Source of the DNA: Hysterangium stoloniferum
Lineage: Eukaryota > Basidiomycota > Agaricomycetes > Hysterangiales > Hysterangiaceae
DNA length: 64,000 nucleotides
Assembly: GCA_015178975.1 (NCBI GenBank)
Contig: WHVD01000036.1
Coordinates: 372,001 to 436,000, forward strand
Reading direction: 5' to 3'
Position 1 is the stretch's first letter, and each line of letters begins with the position of its first letter. A model generated the notes under the pieces. That model saw only the letters and a list, made by a program, of their open reading frames with translations. It did not search any database and was not told the origin of the DNA. Below, one piece after another: positions 1 through 11,204 of the stretch. A program made the position numbers and the translations under genes.

Positions 1-2
1 CT

Positions 3-638
3 CAGCCCAACCCTTCTCCAAACGGAGCTCATATACCGATCAAGCCCTACAACCCAAAGAGAAAAAGGGTGGATGACTATCCTGAGTCTGAGCCGTCAAA
101 GCGGAAAAAGACGGCAGATGCGCTCACTCCACAGCAACAGCAAGTAACACACGTGGTTACTCCACCTCGTTCCGCCTCTCCAAATCGCGATGCGTTTTGG
201 TGGTCTTCTGGTCCTCCCCGTCGACAGGCAGCAATAGCAGCCGATGATGCTCTAAGGCAATATCGCACTGAGCTTGTGCCGCATTCTGGGCCCTCCGATG
301 CTCGCCCGTACCAACCAGCTTCCAGAGCTGGAAAACGACAACGTATTGATGATAATGGTCCTTCCTCCCGACAAGCTGGACCAGAATATCTGCGGAATAA
401 ACGGCCAAAAATCTGCACTAAGGAGACGCAACGCCGTCAGGAGCGCCATGAAAAGCGGCGTCTCATGTGTAGCGTTTTCATAAGAAGTTTTAGTAGGGAA
501 AGCGATTTGTATCGTCACCTAACAACAACAAAGCAACACAAGGACCATGCCGATTGTTTTTGTTCGTTTCCCGGATGTAACGCGGTATTCTCTCGCAAAG
601 ACGCATTTCAGATGCATTGGAATAAATGCCACGGATAG
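3..638 (+). CDS. C2H2 zinc-finger protein, 3' part only
   Basis: The frame is open from the left edge and closes with TAG at 636-638, so only the C-terminal ~211 residues are visible and the true start lies outside. An early basic patch (KPYNPKRKR) resembles a nuclear localisation signal. The middle is rich in Pro, Ser, Arg and Gln and looks disordered. The last ~55 residues carry two zinc-finger-like units. The first has only one Cys of the usual pair (C-x2-F) followed by two spaced His. The second has C-x4-C, the FSRKDAF core and a closing H-x3-C-H. I infer a nuclear DNA-binding protein of unknown target. The region downstream is AT-rich and fits a 3' UTR. The weak first finger may be real divergence or decay. 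Confidence 0.6.
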   Translation, partial: QPNPSPNGAHIPIKPYNPKRKRVDDYPESEPSKRKKTADALTPQQQQVTHVVTPPRSASPNRDAFWWSSGPPRRQAAIAADDALRQYRTELVPHSGPSDARPYQPASRAGKRQRIDDNGPSSRQAGPEYLRNKRPKICTKETQRRQERHEKRRLMCSVFIRSFSRESDLYRHLTTTKQHKDHADCFCSFPGCNAVFSRKDAFQMHWNKCHG

Positions 639-1079
639 TTTAAAGTAACATCTGCGACGTGCGGTCCGTGGAAATGGTTCATATCAATCCAGTGGATTGT
701 TGGTACGTTGAATTTTCATCCGGTGTCTCTTATATTTCAACTTACATCTATTTTCCATCAAGACAATCAACTCACACCATCACACGGCCTCAAGAATCTA
801 TGCTTCCTGTCATTCATACATGTAGATTCCTGTTCCTCATTTTGTATTTTTTTTTGTTTCCTCACATTTTATCATCATTTCCCTTGTACGTTGGTACATA
901 GTCTAATTACATCCATCTAAAATTAAAATGCACTGAACGCCTCCAGTGAGAATATAAACTCGATTTATAACAACGGTAACGTCTGTTTCCACGCAAGAAC
1001 ATCTGGACTGAAAGCTTCTGAAGCGAACTAGGGCCGTTTTTCCATTAGGGTGAAACATCACGATACTCTGGAAATCTAT
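639..1079. other. Intergenic, no gene seen
   Basis: AT-rich sequence with T-runs, probably the 3' UTR and terminator region of the zinc-finger gene. Short open frames here have no recognisable motif. Confidence 0.4.
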
Positions 1080-2990
1080 CGCAAAAAATAGTAGTCTCTA
1101 TACTTCATTCTTTTCATTGTAATAAATATCGGTCAACATCCTGTATATGACATAACATTTACCCTTTGAAAAACTGATTGGCGAACCTATGGAGATAGAC
1201 TTTCGGACGATCGATATACGCATAATTAAGGCTGGGCGTGGCCGATTCAATTCATTTTTAGCATTGGCCTCAAAGTATGCCATCAACTTGGTCTTGGAAT
1301 GATAGGCACCATCCAAAGCCTATTCCAGACCCTCCATGCTAACAAGGATAACTAACTGTTTATTCTCTAAATGCAGAGAGGGCTATGATGGCAGGTATGT
1401 ATCTCATGTTCCAAAAGTCTCCACAAGGCTTCATGTACACTGATATAGTGGGCATCAATATATTGCTGAATTTCATCCTGGTTCTTTCCAAACTCCATTG
1501 TTGTAAAATCATGTCCTTTGTATATTAAAAGTCATCTTAACATTGATATGACATCCCAGAATGAGAAGAAAGGTAGCACAGTAAGGGACAACATTTCAAT
1601 TGTCCAGATCATGACCTCTGACTTTATGTGGTCTGCCATCATTTCTATGGCAGTACATTGAATAGCCATCTTTATGAATACTTGTAGATTCATGAAAGAG
1701 CTTGGGAAAATACTTTGTGCACTTGTTATCTTTGATACATATTTCACCACAGACATGAGGCATGAGCTCAGATACCAACTCGTAAAGCTTTGGGTACTTC
1801 TCTTGATCTGGAAACTCTGCCAGATATCATAGAATCAATTTCTGCAGGAGTCCAAAGTTTTTCCCCTCTTTCAAATCATATGAACAATGTATTTGAGGTA
1901 GTCCACACTTCTGAAATTCAATGGTATGGATACAGACAACTGTTCTGCCAAGGATATTTTTCTTTATAATAAGGTGAAGCAAGTGTGCCTTTTCAATGCA
2001 AAAACACATGACATGATAGGATCTGGGCAATCAGCTGCAGTTTTCCCACGAAGAAGTGCTACAGTTATTTCCCTCCATTTGGGATTGGCTGTTATAGTAA
2101 TAAACATTCTTGTATTTCCATACTTGCATGATATAGCCAGTGAATTTTGCAAATTTCCATTATATCCCAACTGCTACCTTGGAAGATTCCTGGCAGTATA
2201 AATCTACTTCCAATTTCATTTCACTCAGCATGCTGGTTATTATTCTGTACTGTGAAGGCATCAACCACCCGATAATACATTTTAACTCATAAAGTGCCTG
2301 GATTGAGTGTTATCCATAATAACTTGCTTTGCTCTGCTACTGCCCATGAATCAACAATGTATTGCTGAAGCAGTTTTCCATCCCTCAGAATTGTTGTTGC
2401 TTCACCAATTCTTTGAAAGAGTTGATAAGCATAATATCTTATCTGGGAGACTTTTGTCTGCTTTTTCTTCTTCTGCCTATCCTCTATCACTTGTTCAGCT
2501 TGTTCAGGTTCAAGTTCTTTAGTAATTCCTTACATCCCATCCTGCTTCATAGCTGGATCAGGAGGTGGCATAGTATCACCAACTGGGGTGGGAGAGGTAC
2601 AGTACAACTTGGGGAACCACCTCATATTTAGGAATAGCCCCCTCTGGCAAGTTGGGTACTATCTCCTTAGAAGATGGTTCAAGGACTTCTGACTCTGGAT
2701 CAATCTCCTCAATGGCTATTGGGACTGGGACTATCTCAGCAGGGAGTGGTTCATTTGCATAGGGAATATCCCAGCTCCAGTCTTGGTCTTCTCTTTAAAA
2801 AAAAGCACATAATGAAGTGGGGCATATAAATAATTAGTTTCAAAAATTCTTCTAAATACTCCACCCTGATAATTAAGCACAATGTCCTGTCTATCAATAA
2901 AAGTAACACTCTGCCATTTAATGTAGTACATTGCATTTGGAACACTTTACAGTCATTGTTTCCAGATAATGTGTTTCTATCTGCACATTG
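1080..2990 (-). mobile_element. Helitron remnant (Rep/Helitron_like_N part)
   Basis: Reading on the minus strand from about 2.99 kb down to 1.08 kb, translated pieces follow the same order as the better Helitron at 34-41 kb: the APLHYV..FF loop (near 2.8 kb), a YYAYQLFQR segment (near 2.4 kb), ITANPKW (near 2.1 kb), EFQKCGLPQIH (near 1.92 kb), a Cys/His-rich segment with CxKYFPK (near 1.68 kb) and LMAYFEANAK (near 1.26 kb). These belong to the Helitron N-terminal domain with the HUH Rep region; the HUH motif normally reads QKRGLPHxH, and here the first His of HxH is Gln. Many stops and frame changes break it, and the helicase part is absent. Divergence from the 34-41 kb copy is clear, so it is another, older insertion. 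Confidence 0.75.
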
Positions 2991-3029
2991 TCCTCATCAA
3001 TTGAACACCTGTCCAGGGGCCAGGAGGTG

Positions 3030-3407
3030 TGTCATGAACATACAAGCTCAAATTCTGATAATATTTAATTTGACTTTCCTTCAATATTTCTTTGATATTC
3101 CTTTGACTTTTCAACTTGATTTCTGACTCGACTTCCAACTTGACTATTCTTTGACAACCTCAAATATCTTCAACTTGTCTTGGTTTGATATCATTGATGA
3201 TTTCACTTTGATATTATATTATCATCATAGGGAAATGATATATAGTATAAAAGGGCAATGATAGGAGTGAGGGAAGTCAGTCAGAAAACCTGTACCATAA
3301 TTATATTATTAACTGTATTATATAATGGTCGAACCTTTCTGAGACCTTCTTCAAATTAATTATTCCTGAGCCTCGGTGTTCTATATTTTCCTCATGCTTT
3401 ATCAACA
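3030..3407 (+). repeat. Solo LTR-like repeat
   Basis: A 378-bp unit starts TGTCATGAAC and ends TTTATCAACA, giving the TG..CA ends of an LTR. It is flanked by AGGTG on the left and GGGTG on the right, a possible 5-bp target duplication with one mismatch. A TATA-like TATAAAAGG near 3250 suits an LTR promoter. No internal region is attached, so it would be a solo LTR sitting in the Helitron-derived DNA. Moderately old by the mismatch. Confidence 0.5.
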
Positions 3408-3596
3408 GGGTGAATTAATACTTCATCAAACAAGGCATCCATATTTGATATTGTTGAATATTCTTCAATTGTTTATTTGACTTTATTGAGTAAAATTTGA
3501 TTGGTGTCAAGGTGGTGGAACAGGTTCAATAGACTCAGGAATATGTGGGAATGGTAATACATCCTCATCCATTGGTATAGGTACAATAGGAGGAAT

Positions 3597-4060
3597 AGAG
3601 CAGAAAATGTACTGAGATTACTGGGGGGAATATAAGCTGATTTTCTGACTGGATTGTATATACAACATCTGCCAGACTATATAGACTGTGGAATGTATGT
3701 TATACCCAATCCAGTAATAATGAATTCCAAACTAGTAATCATGAAATGAGATAAGTAAACACCAAATTAGGTGTTAGGAGCAGAATGGAATGGGGATGGA
3801 GTCTGAAATGTGACAGGTTGTTAGACCATACGGAATGGGGCAGGAGCGGAGTCCAAAATGTGACAGCTCATTTGACCATAATGGGAATGGGGCTCAGTTA
3901 GAGAGCTGACGGGTTGTCCAAGCAGAATCCAGTGACTGATGCATGGGACAGGGTCAGAGATAGACAGGTACAACATGTGTAGGTCTCAGTAGGTATTCCA
4001 GTGACTGATTCATGAGACAATGAAGGTCAGACATGGGCAGGTTCAATGTCTGGGTCCAAC
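3597..4060 (+). repeat. LTR family A fragment
   Basis: Matches the middle and right part of the LTR seen at 16.8, 28.8 and 30.5-33.5 kb: the block with ATTACTGGGGGGAAT, the CTGACTGGATTGTAT stretch, a short palindromic ACCAAATTAGGTGTTAGG box and the tandem GTGACTGAT units. The left third of the LTR is missing. It is one of the more diverged copies in the window, so probably among the older ones. Confidence 0.65.
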
Positions 4061-4210
4061 AAGCATGATCTAAAGGTAAGATCTGAGGAGCAGGAATAAT
4101 CTGAGGATTCTGGGAAGGTGCCTCTTGTAATGGAAGGGCAGCTGCCTGAACTTGTAAAGCAGTGACTGCATTTCTGCCAATATGAGGTGACAATTCAGGA
4201 AGAGGTGGAG

Positions 4211-4681
4211 CTACATTTCTCCCCCATAACCTTCTATAATTAAGAGGGAAGGTGCAGGGACCTTAGCAGCCTGATCAAATAAGTCTCTTACTTCTCTTTT
4301 GCCCATTGCAACAGGATGCTGCAATGCAGTAGATGATGATGCAAGCTGTGGTCCATCTGCCAAATGTGCACATATATTAGCTACAGCAGTGTCATGAGTA
4401 AGAGTAGGACCATCTATATTATGTGATGATCCAGCAACAGCAAATAGATCCTGCTGATTGATAGCCAGAGGATTAACTGGACCATCTGTATTACATGATG
4501 ATCCAGCAATAGCAAATGGATCCTGGTGATTTCTAGGTGGAGGAATTAGCAGGAGGGGGAAGAGAAATGGTATAGGAGCAAGAATAGTATTCTGCTGAGA
4601 AACACCACTATGTCTCAGGTGATGCTCAGTATGTGGGGACATCACCAAATACTGCTGATGGTTCTCAGGTCTGGTATACAT
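4211..4681 (-). CDS. ORF with duplicated 36-residue unit, probably transposon-derived
   Basis: A 156-codon frame on the minus strand. Its centre holds two similar units (NHQDPFAIAGSSCNTDGP and NQQDLFAVAGSSHNIDGP) separated by PVNPLAI. A second minus-strand frame at 3954-4193 continues the same His/Pro/Gln-rich style after a stop and frame change. I do not recognise a domain. Helitron copies elsewhere in this window carry a repeat-rich N-terminal region upstream of the Rep domain, and this ORF stands in the same relative place upstream of the 1.1-3.0 kb remnant. That makes a decayed Helitron N-terminal extension the best guess. No host function is claimed. Confidence 0.3.
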   Translation of the reverse strand: MYTRPENHQQYLVMSPHTEHHLRHSGVSQQNTILAPIPFLFPLLLIPPPRNHQDPFAIAGSSCNTDGPVNPLAINQQDLFAVAGSSHNIDGPTLTHDTAVANICAHLADGPQLASSSTALQHPVAMGKREVRDLFDQAAKVPAPSLLIIEGYGGEM

Positions 4682-5689
4682 AGAAGGTTCAGAAGGTAGG
4701 TCTCTAAAATAGTGGATAGATTAAGCATTCAATGAAAAATATGATAGACTTACATTACCATCCAAGCCACCAATAGGCAACAAAGTGAAACCTGATAATA
4801 CTCAGTCAATACCAATTAACCATAGAAAAGGTTGTAAACATACCTTTATAAAATCCCTTGTGAATTGCATTTGAGGAGCTCCAGGTATCAAAAAACATGC
4901 CAAATATGAAGATATCATTTAAATACTCACTTGGAACATGTCTGATGTTCTTAGCCTAGTCCAAAAGCATTGGAAAGATAAAATAATAACTGTATCATCT
5001 CTTACGTATCTGCAATGAGTAAAAGAACCTAAGAAAGTCACAGAATAATAACAAATACATTGAAAAAAGAAGATTTGCTTAGAATAACAAGTATATCATC
5101 ATATATGAAATACCAACCAAAGGATCAGAAGGTCTCCTTAAAAAAAATTTTAAAAAAATAAAAAAAGGAAAATTTAAATATAAAAAAAAGAAAAACATGA
5201 TCAAAATAAAACAAAACTCACCTGAATAAGCCCTGTGAATAGCCCTGTGCATATGTTATGAGGATATGAGAGCCCTGAACTGGGCCAGAAATAGTAAAAA
5301 AAGAGACAGAAATGTATTAAAAATTTTTAAGAAAGCAAAAATTAATAAATAACTCACTGGAATGCCTAGGAAAGTCAATCAAATCTTCAGAGCTTCACCT
5401 TCCTGATCTACTTTAACAAAACTACCAAAAAATACCAACAGTTTATAACAAATAAATCAGTTAAAATTCAAAAAGAGACAATTTGCTGTCACACACCTCA
5501 AAGCCAATGGGGCCAATTAAAAGGATCAGAGAAATGTTAATTATATAGCCCCTGATCGGCCTATAGAAGGACTGGTCAGTGGGGATTTTTAGAGAGCTTT
5601 GAATGGAAGATAGAGGTGTGATTATTGGATGGACTGACAGCATGGCCTCTTGAACTAATTCCATAAGGTATTATTTCCTTATTAAAGGC
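4682..5689. other. AT-rich transposon-derived spacer
   Basis: No convincing gene. On the minus strand several short blocks resemble the repeated leader of the Helitron at 41.7-42.4 kb, with splice-donor-like GTGAGT words (ACTCAC on the plus strand). A-rich runs lie near 5140-5200. Probably decayed Helitron 5' sequence. Confidence 0.35.
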
Positions 5690-6690
5690 AGTTGAGCTGT
5701 ATTTATTGTATTATAATTTCGCTTTTTTAATAATTAAATAATATGTATGCAGCCATAATTGGTCTCTTTCTGCACTTATCTCTGGCTCTAAATTTGGGAA
5801 TAGACTCTCTGAAGGATATATATACTGTCTTCAGGTGTGTTTGTGATCTGTTTACATTGCTATACAATATTTAATCTCTTTTTCTATGCTTATTTTAGTA
5901 TATTTTGCTTCAATCCTTTCACCTCTATCTCTCCCTGCTCAATTTCTATATTCCCCATCTGCTGTTGAGTTCTTTGTAATGCACAAAGTGAGTCCTGGCC
6001 TTTGATTATTTTTTTGGTTTGTTTAATAAATTGAAATAAATTATTTTATAATAGTTGGCCTCTTTCTGCCACCTTTTTGCCTTGTCACCCACTCTTTCCC
6101 CTTTGAGAAATCTTTTGGTATATTATTTTGGGTGCTGTTCCTTAGCTCAAAATTATTATTTAATATTTATTTTGTGTTTTGGCCTATTTTACTCCTGCCA
6201 TGCCCCCCCCCCCCCCTGCTGCTATCCCCTCACCTCCAGCCATTCCACAGGCATGAAGTCATGTCTCTACCTCCACTTCCCATTCCACAATTACCCATTG
6301 GATGGCAACCAGTTGTGGAGGACAGGTTTCTAAGACATGATTTGGGACATATGGATATACAGTGTTAAGACTGTGAAGCTTTACACCACATGGATCAGGA
6401 TATCTCAAATAGCTCTAAGACACATCCAAAATTGGGCAAGTGTTGCAGGACAGGAAAGGTGTCCCTTCCAATACTTGAACCAGTCCCTCACACTTTAAGG
6501 TCTCTCCTGGAGAATAATGCAGACAATGGCAGGGAATTTCTCAAGAATATTCATGCCTATAATAATGCATTTGCATTTACATCACTGGGTGTTAATTTGG
6601 ATGAGTCTATCTTGAAAGATGGTGGTGGCCCTACCCTCTGCAATAGGTGTCATTTAGAGCTTACCTTAAGCTTTTATAAAGTATATTCGT
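5690..6690 (+). mobile_element. Helitron 5' fragment, plus orientation
   Basis: This is the inverted counterpart of 39.5-42.4 kb. The left part (5.69-6.1 kb) repeats the leader with AATTGGTCTCTTTCTGCACTT and a TCTTCAGGTGTGTTTGTG block. The coding part (6.39-6.67 kb) gives SSKTHPKLGKCCRTGKVSLP, PHTLRSLLENN, GREFLKNI, NNAFAFTSLG and VNLDESILKDGGGP, the conserved N-terminal segment of Helitron replicases. A run of 14 C at about 6203-6216 lies in the Pro-rich stretch. The element stops abruptly after this domain; the Rep and helicase parts are absent. It is a truncated, non-autonomous piece. Confidence 0.75.
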
Positions 6691-6806
6691 CTTTGGTAAG
6701 TGTGTTAATTGATTGTTTTGGGTAAATTTATTATATAAATGGAAGATTTTTGTAAGTTTTACTTCAAACAGTAAAGACTGACTATTTATTACATATAAAA
6801 AGTAAA

Positions 6807-8268
6807 TTATGTAAGATGAACAACAACTAGGGATATGTCATCCCGTAAATACTGACCACGGCTGTTCATCTTGGCCATAGTTTCCCTGGCCATACGATCA
6901 TTATCCATACCGAACAATACGTTCCGAATCACTCTATCCGCGACATTATCAATGTCTACAGAAGGTATAAAGGAATGGCCTATGGCCTTTTCATAAGATC
7001 TCAAAGCTTCAGCATCCAGAAAATCCATGCCAGTGATAGACACGATCATCTCCCCTATGTCATGGTCAGGTACTCCTTTCTCCGTAAGTGAGGATCGCAA
7101 TCCATCCGAGGAAAAAACAAGCATATCTCCTTTTTGGATAGAGAAATGCGTGACAGAAGGCGTCGAAGAGATATAAGGAGGCGTATGCCTTTGTTGTCCC
7201 CACCGATCGGTCTTGTCAGGATGAACTGGACAGCCCCACATCATGCTTAGGACCTTGGCGAGATCAATAGGGACCTTGAGAATTGCATCCCCAAGCGCTA
7301 AAACATGTCATATGGATCTAGTCCAGTAGCATGTTGCTGTTGCGTGCTTACCTCGTGTGACCCCAAGCGAACCCTTGGTCCGATGGTCTATAATTAGGTC
7401 ATCCTCTTCAGGATGTTCTTCCTGAAGACGTTGAACTTCAGCGGGGTTGTGCAAATTGTGCAAATCATTTAAAGGGGTGGCAGTCCAACTACTGTCAACA
7501 ATGCGACCGAGAACTACCAAGGACGATGTTACAGACCACCCCATTGAAAGAAGACAAGACTCACATCCTTCAGAGTCCCCAAGGGAAGCAACCCACATAT
7601 CAGGCTCATCAGTATGATCCCTTGCTAATATAATGACGGCAATTAAAGCAGTCGATCCAGCACAGGCACGCCTCATAATGGGATAAGGATCATGCTCGTT
7701 CATTCCCCCCATTTCCAAAAAACGCGGAATATCATCCTTGGTCCATTCACTCCATGACTTTGAATCCATTGCATGCATTTTTTCGATCATAGTTTGATGA
7801 AGTGTTGCATCAAACTCCTGAATGGCGTGGACAAGACAAGTGGGAATAATGTCGTGGAGCGTGGTTGGACCCTCGGCAATTACAGCAGAGATCCGCCCTT
7901 CAACTTCTTTCATTAGATTTTTAGAGGCATATTCCGATACCATGCCATCATAATGACCTGGCGTCATTCCTTATTTCAACAAACCGGCGTGGCAAAATGA
8001 GTCGCTATGCGCACGTACCATCAAAAACGCCCACGATTAACCCATAATTAGTCCTCAAAATGGCTGTTCTATCATCATTCCATGAGCGATATGCTTGAAA
8101 GGATGCTTGATGGACTTTGAAATTATTATCAAAGAGGCTTATGACAACAGTGGCCTTGGAGGCAAACTGCGTGTTCATGTCTTCTCTCGTGTGGTGTGTA
8201 TCGTAGTGACCGATAGGAGAATTTCCCTTATGGCAAATGTTCGACATGGTTCGACGGAAAAATATCAA
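6807..8268 (-). CDS. PP2C-type Ser/Thr phosphatase, PDP-like
   Basis: Four exons on the minus strand: 8268 (or ATG at 8247)-8019, 7957-7565, 7513-7352 and 7297-6807, with introns of 61, 51 and 54 nt. The acceptor ending GCCAG at 7958 is chosen because it yields VFDGHYDG, the metal-binding DGH motif. From 8247 the protein is 424 residues. Motifs in order: NDDR (matching the family's EDR), VFDGHYDG, CAGSTALIAV, WVASLGDSEG, EVQRLQEEHPEE, GVTRALGDAILK, PPYISSTPSV, FSSDGL and RDDISLVVV. This order and the PPY..TPxV block fit the pyruvate-dehydrogenase-phosphatase-like branch. The predicted reaction is Mn/Mg-dependent removal of phosphate from Ser/Thr. No mitochondrial targeting peptide is evident. 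I see no break. The paralog at 13.3-14.7 kb shares every intron position, and the start MSNIC is the one conserved between them. Confidence 0.85.
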
Positions 8269-8561
8269 CGGTAGGTAGCTCTTGATCAGTCTAGGTCACA
8301 GAAGCAAGCCTGTGGATCGTGACTCGTGACTGGTTGTTTGGAGCCTGTTTTTGGCGCTAGTGTTCATTCCGTGGGAAAACGAAGGATGTACATGTATATT
8401 AGACAGGCAATTTGGGACTTCAAACCCCCAACACGAATTCCCATTAGGTATCACTGGGTTTTATACAATCTGAAATGGGTAAAAAACTTTATGTTCTTGT
8501 TAAAACTTTTCAAAAAAATTTCAGTACACGTTTTCAACGACGTTCAGGGGAAAGAGGCGGC
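8269..8561. promoter_or_regulatory. Upstream region of the PP2C gene
   Basis: 293 bp between the PP2C start and the palindromic element at 8562. It should hold the phosphatase promoter, but I see no clear TATA box or other defined site. Confidence 0.3.
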
Positions 8562-9218
8562 TACGGTGTCCCAACTGTATCAGGTCTAGAATCTAACAGC
8601 TATGAGTCGAGTGCAAATGTCACTTACCAGTTCGCTAAATCCGAGCTCATTACATAATGATAGTTTCACACATTCTCGTTGACAATGGTCGACTTCAACA
8701 CCACCGCTGCCTTCTATCACCGTCATTCTCTCTACTATCACCTCTGCCACTGTAATAAATATAATCTACATTTTTATGATGCTTATTATGCTGCAAAATG
8801 AACTACTAAACATTGACCAAGTACGGTGTCCCAACTGTATCAGGTCTAGATTCTGACAGTGATGAGTTAAGTGCAAATGTCACCTACCAGCTTAGCATGA
8901 ATTTTGAATTTTGAGTTTGACAAGTAAATCTTTAGTTGTGTTGATGAGTCAGCCATCCTTGGTCAATGTTTAGCAGTTCGTTTTGCAGCATAATGAGCAT
9001 CATAAAAATGTAGGTTATATTTATTACAGCGGCAGAGGTGATAGTAGAGAGAACGACGGTGATAGAAGGCAGCAGTGGTGTTGAAGTCGACCATTGTCAA
9101 CGAGAATGTGTGAAACTATCCATTATGTAATGAGCTCGAATTTAGCGATCTGGTAGGTGACATTTGCATTCGACTCATCACTGTCAGATTCTAGACCTGA
9201 TACAGTTGGGACACCGTA
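8562..9218. mobile_element. Palindromic (fold-back) element with 6-bp target duplication
   Basis: The left arm (8562-8820, 259 bp) reappears as its reverse complement at 8959-9218 (260 bp). The ends read TACGGTGTCCCAACTGTATC and its complement. The spacer 8821-8958 starts with a third copy of the first ~70 bp, in the left-arm orientation. Directly outside both ends lies GGCGGC (8556-8561 and 9219-9224), a 6-bp target-site duplication. No transposase is encoded, so it is a MITE or fold-back element moved in trans. Each arm carries a short open frame that enters from the flank and ends in the same peptide (YGVPTVSGLES...ELIT), which is a by-product of the symmetry. A transcript across it would fold into a ~260-bp hairpin. 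Confidence 0.75.
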
Positions 9219-9224
9219 GGCGGC

Positions 9225-9730
9225 GCATGTGCGACGTGGTGAAACATCATGTGAAGGCAAACATCCATTAAAACCGAATGGATGTGGCGTGGGGAATAGA
9301 CAGGAGCCCAATAGCCGAATCCCGTTGATGGAGGATTGACTCAGCCTTAATCAGCTTATCGATAGCGGGCGATTCTTGTCACGTCAACGGCAAAAAATGT
9401 CTGTCTTTCCACCAAAGGATTTAATGAGTCATATCGATGGGTAGCAAGAGCGCAATAGGCCCCATTCAGGCACGAATAGATAATGATATCTTCTCGGCGA
9501 TCGATGACAACGGAATTCCAAGCTTCTTCCCGTTGTCGTATGTTAGTCATGCTCATGAATACCACCATCAAGATATTTTTATTGACCCTCGAAAGTGCAT
9601 AAAAACTGCGCCCCTCTCGTTTCGCTCCTTTCCCAACAGTGCCTCTGTTCCTTTGTTCATTAACGTCTACATCCGTAAGTTCTTGAAAGCTTTCTCTTCA
9701 CCTCCGCCTACAAGACGCATTTCGTAGAAC
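9225..9730. other. Upstream region of the small gene at 9731
   Basis: Short frames on both strands without known motifs. A CATAAAAAC box near 9600 could be a TATA element for the gene starting at 9731, about 130 bp downstream. Confidence 0.3.
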
Positions 9731-9980
9731 ATGTGTCAAAACATTCCCAAGGGTGGCAATGAAACTCCCGAATTCGTTGACTGCGAGGACGCGACCTGCG
9801 CTACAAGCCGCAAAGTGAGTTGCTCAGCGTCGTACGGCTTGGAAAAGAGAGCTAATATTGATCTAGCATGTACCTCATGCGCCGAAGAAGCCATCTCCTG
9901 GTCAAGGATCCGGCCAGACATCCGCCATCCAATCAACCCCTAACACCTCGAGCGAAGTGTCCAGCGAAGCGCAAAGCTAA
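9731..9980 (+). CDS. Small two-exon protein, 65 residues
   Basis: Exon 1 at 9731-9814 and exon 2 at 9867-9980, joined across a 52-nt intron with GTGAGT donor, a GCTAAT branch site and CTAG acceptor. The product starts MCQNIPKGGNETPEF, has four Cys in the first 24 residues (MC, DC, TC plus CATSRK context) and ends in a Ser/Thr/Pro-rich tail. No signal peptide or membrane segment is apparent. Without splicing the frame would run to 9943, but the intron signals are good and the spliced tail is low-complexity and soluble. Small proteins beginning MC with early Cys are common in agaricomycete genomes; the function of this one is unknown to me. Confidence 0.45.
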
Positions 9981-10589
9981 ACGCGCAACGAGGATTAATA
10001 TTTTTTGAATGAAATGTAATTATATACAAGTGAATCATAAATCCCCTTTGAAGAAGTCATCGAATGGCGTCTGAGCATCCTTGACGAAACAAGTTTGAAT
10101 GTTCATCCATGTGAAAAGTCACAGACATTTGCGTTATTGACTCTTTGTGGTGTCGCACACTCGGATTAGAGTATAAGCCAGTGCTCTATAATTGGGGCAG
10201 CTACGTTGTAAATAGACTGGGAAAATGTGGCGAATTTGACGAGTTGACGATGCTAGCAGCGTGTCATTTGGTAACTCACCTAATCAATTTTTTGGAGTGA
10301 TAATATGCCGTTCTTTCTTTTCGGTTTTGAAAAAAATATGTTAAGATCGCTTTCCTACGTCGGTATTGGGTGCGTCGCGTCTGTCCCATGTAATATAATG
10401 TACAGTCTGCACCGATACGACCTTAATGAGTATGTAGGTTTATATGAGTGGAAGGGTGTCGATGGAACCTGGCTTCCATTTCCCACACTCCCACTCAGCG
10501 AGGTACTCAATATTCTCCCAACCCATTCCATGACCAGCAGCGTTTTGACAACAAATACAAATATCCCTTTTGGTAGAATGTACACTAGG
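9981..10589. other. Weakly supported region with one ORF
   Basis: A 104-codon plus-strand ORF at 10305-10619 starts MPFFLFGFEKN and holds a short hydrophobic stretch (SYVGIGCVASVPCNIMYSL). Nothing in it is recognised, no intron signals support it, and its 3' end overlaps the LTR-like repeat. It is probably not a gene. Confidence 0.2.
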
Positions 10590-11060
10590 GAGGTGGGCAT
10601 GTCTACACCCCCTATCTAGACTTCCTAGACTCCCTAGATCTATAGTAAGCTTTTATACCGACTAGTAAATAAGGATCTCGCGAAGGAGGGTGTCTAGCCG
10701 AGTCTAGCCAATCTATCTAGCTCTCCTAGATGGCTTTAGACAATATAGACGGCATACTTACTGATCTTCCCACTTTCCTGATTTAGGCGCACGTGTGTCG
10801 TGAATCGATTGTGTCTACCCTCCTGATTTCAAGGTTCGATTTCAACTATCTTAACCTTTAGAAGCTCTGTCTCAGAAGTGCCTTGATGAATATATTCGCA
10901 AGCGTATCTGTTGTCGAGACGTATTCCAGCCGAGACCCGTCGTTCGGTACTCGTTTATGGATCAAGTAGTGGCGGATGTCGATGGGATTGGCACGAGGAT
11001 TGTTGATAAGGTTTCTAATGAGTGTAATTCAACCATGGTTGTCTGCATGCAATATTGTTG
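10590..11060 (-). mobile_element. Ty1/Copia fossil fragment with LTR-like sequence
   Basis: On the minus strand the 10.86-11.05 kb part translates to the C-terminal tail of a Copia RNase H (motifs NPRANPIDIRHYLIHKRV and VSTTDTLANIFIKAL). Next to it, 10.59-10.75 kb is rich in CTAG words and, on the minus strand, carries GGTATAAAAGC, which fits an LTR promoter. It is a truncated, broken remnant; most of the element is gone. Old. Confidence 0.6.
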
Positions 11061-11204
11061 CTGATCATTGTGGATACCCCATGTCTCCCAAAAGGTAGCA
11101 TTACCAAACAATCTGCTGTGTAGCTCTTAATGCAGCAATGTAACTCAGGTTCGACAGCTGAAAATGCAACAGTCAGTTACTTTTTCGGGGGCCAATATAC
11201 TACA

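Noticed and set aside
6203-6216. C14 run as a regulatory site
   Set aside because: It sits in the Pro-rich codon stretch of a Helitron fragment and is most likely slippage.
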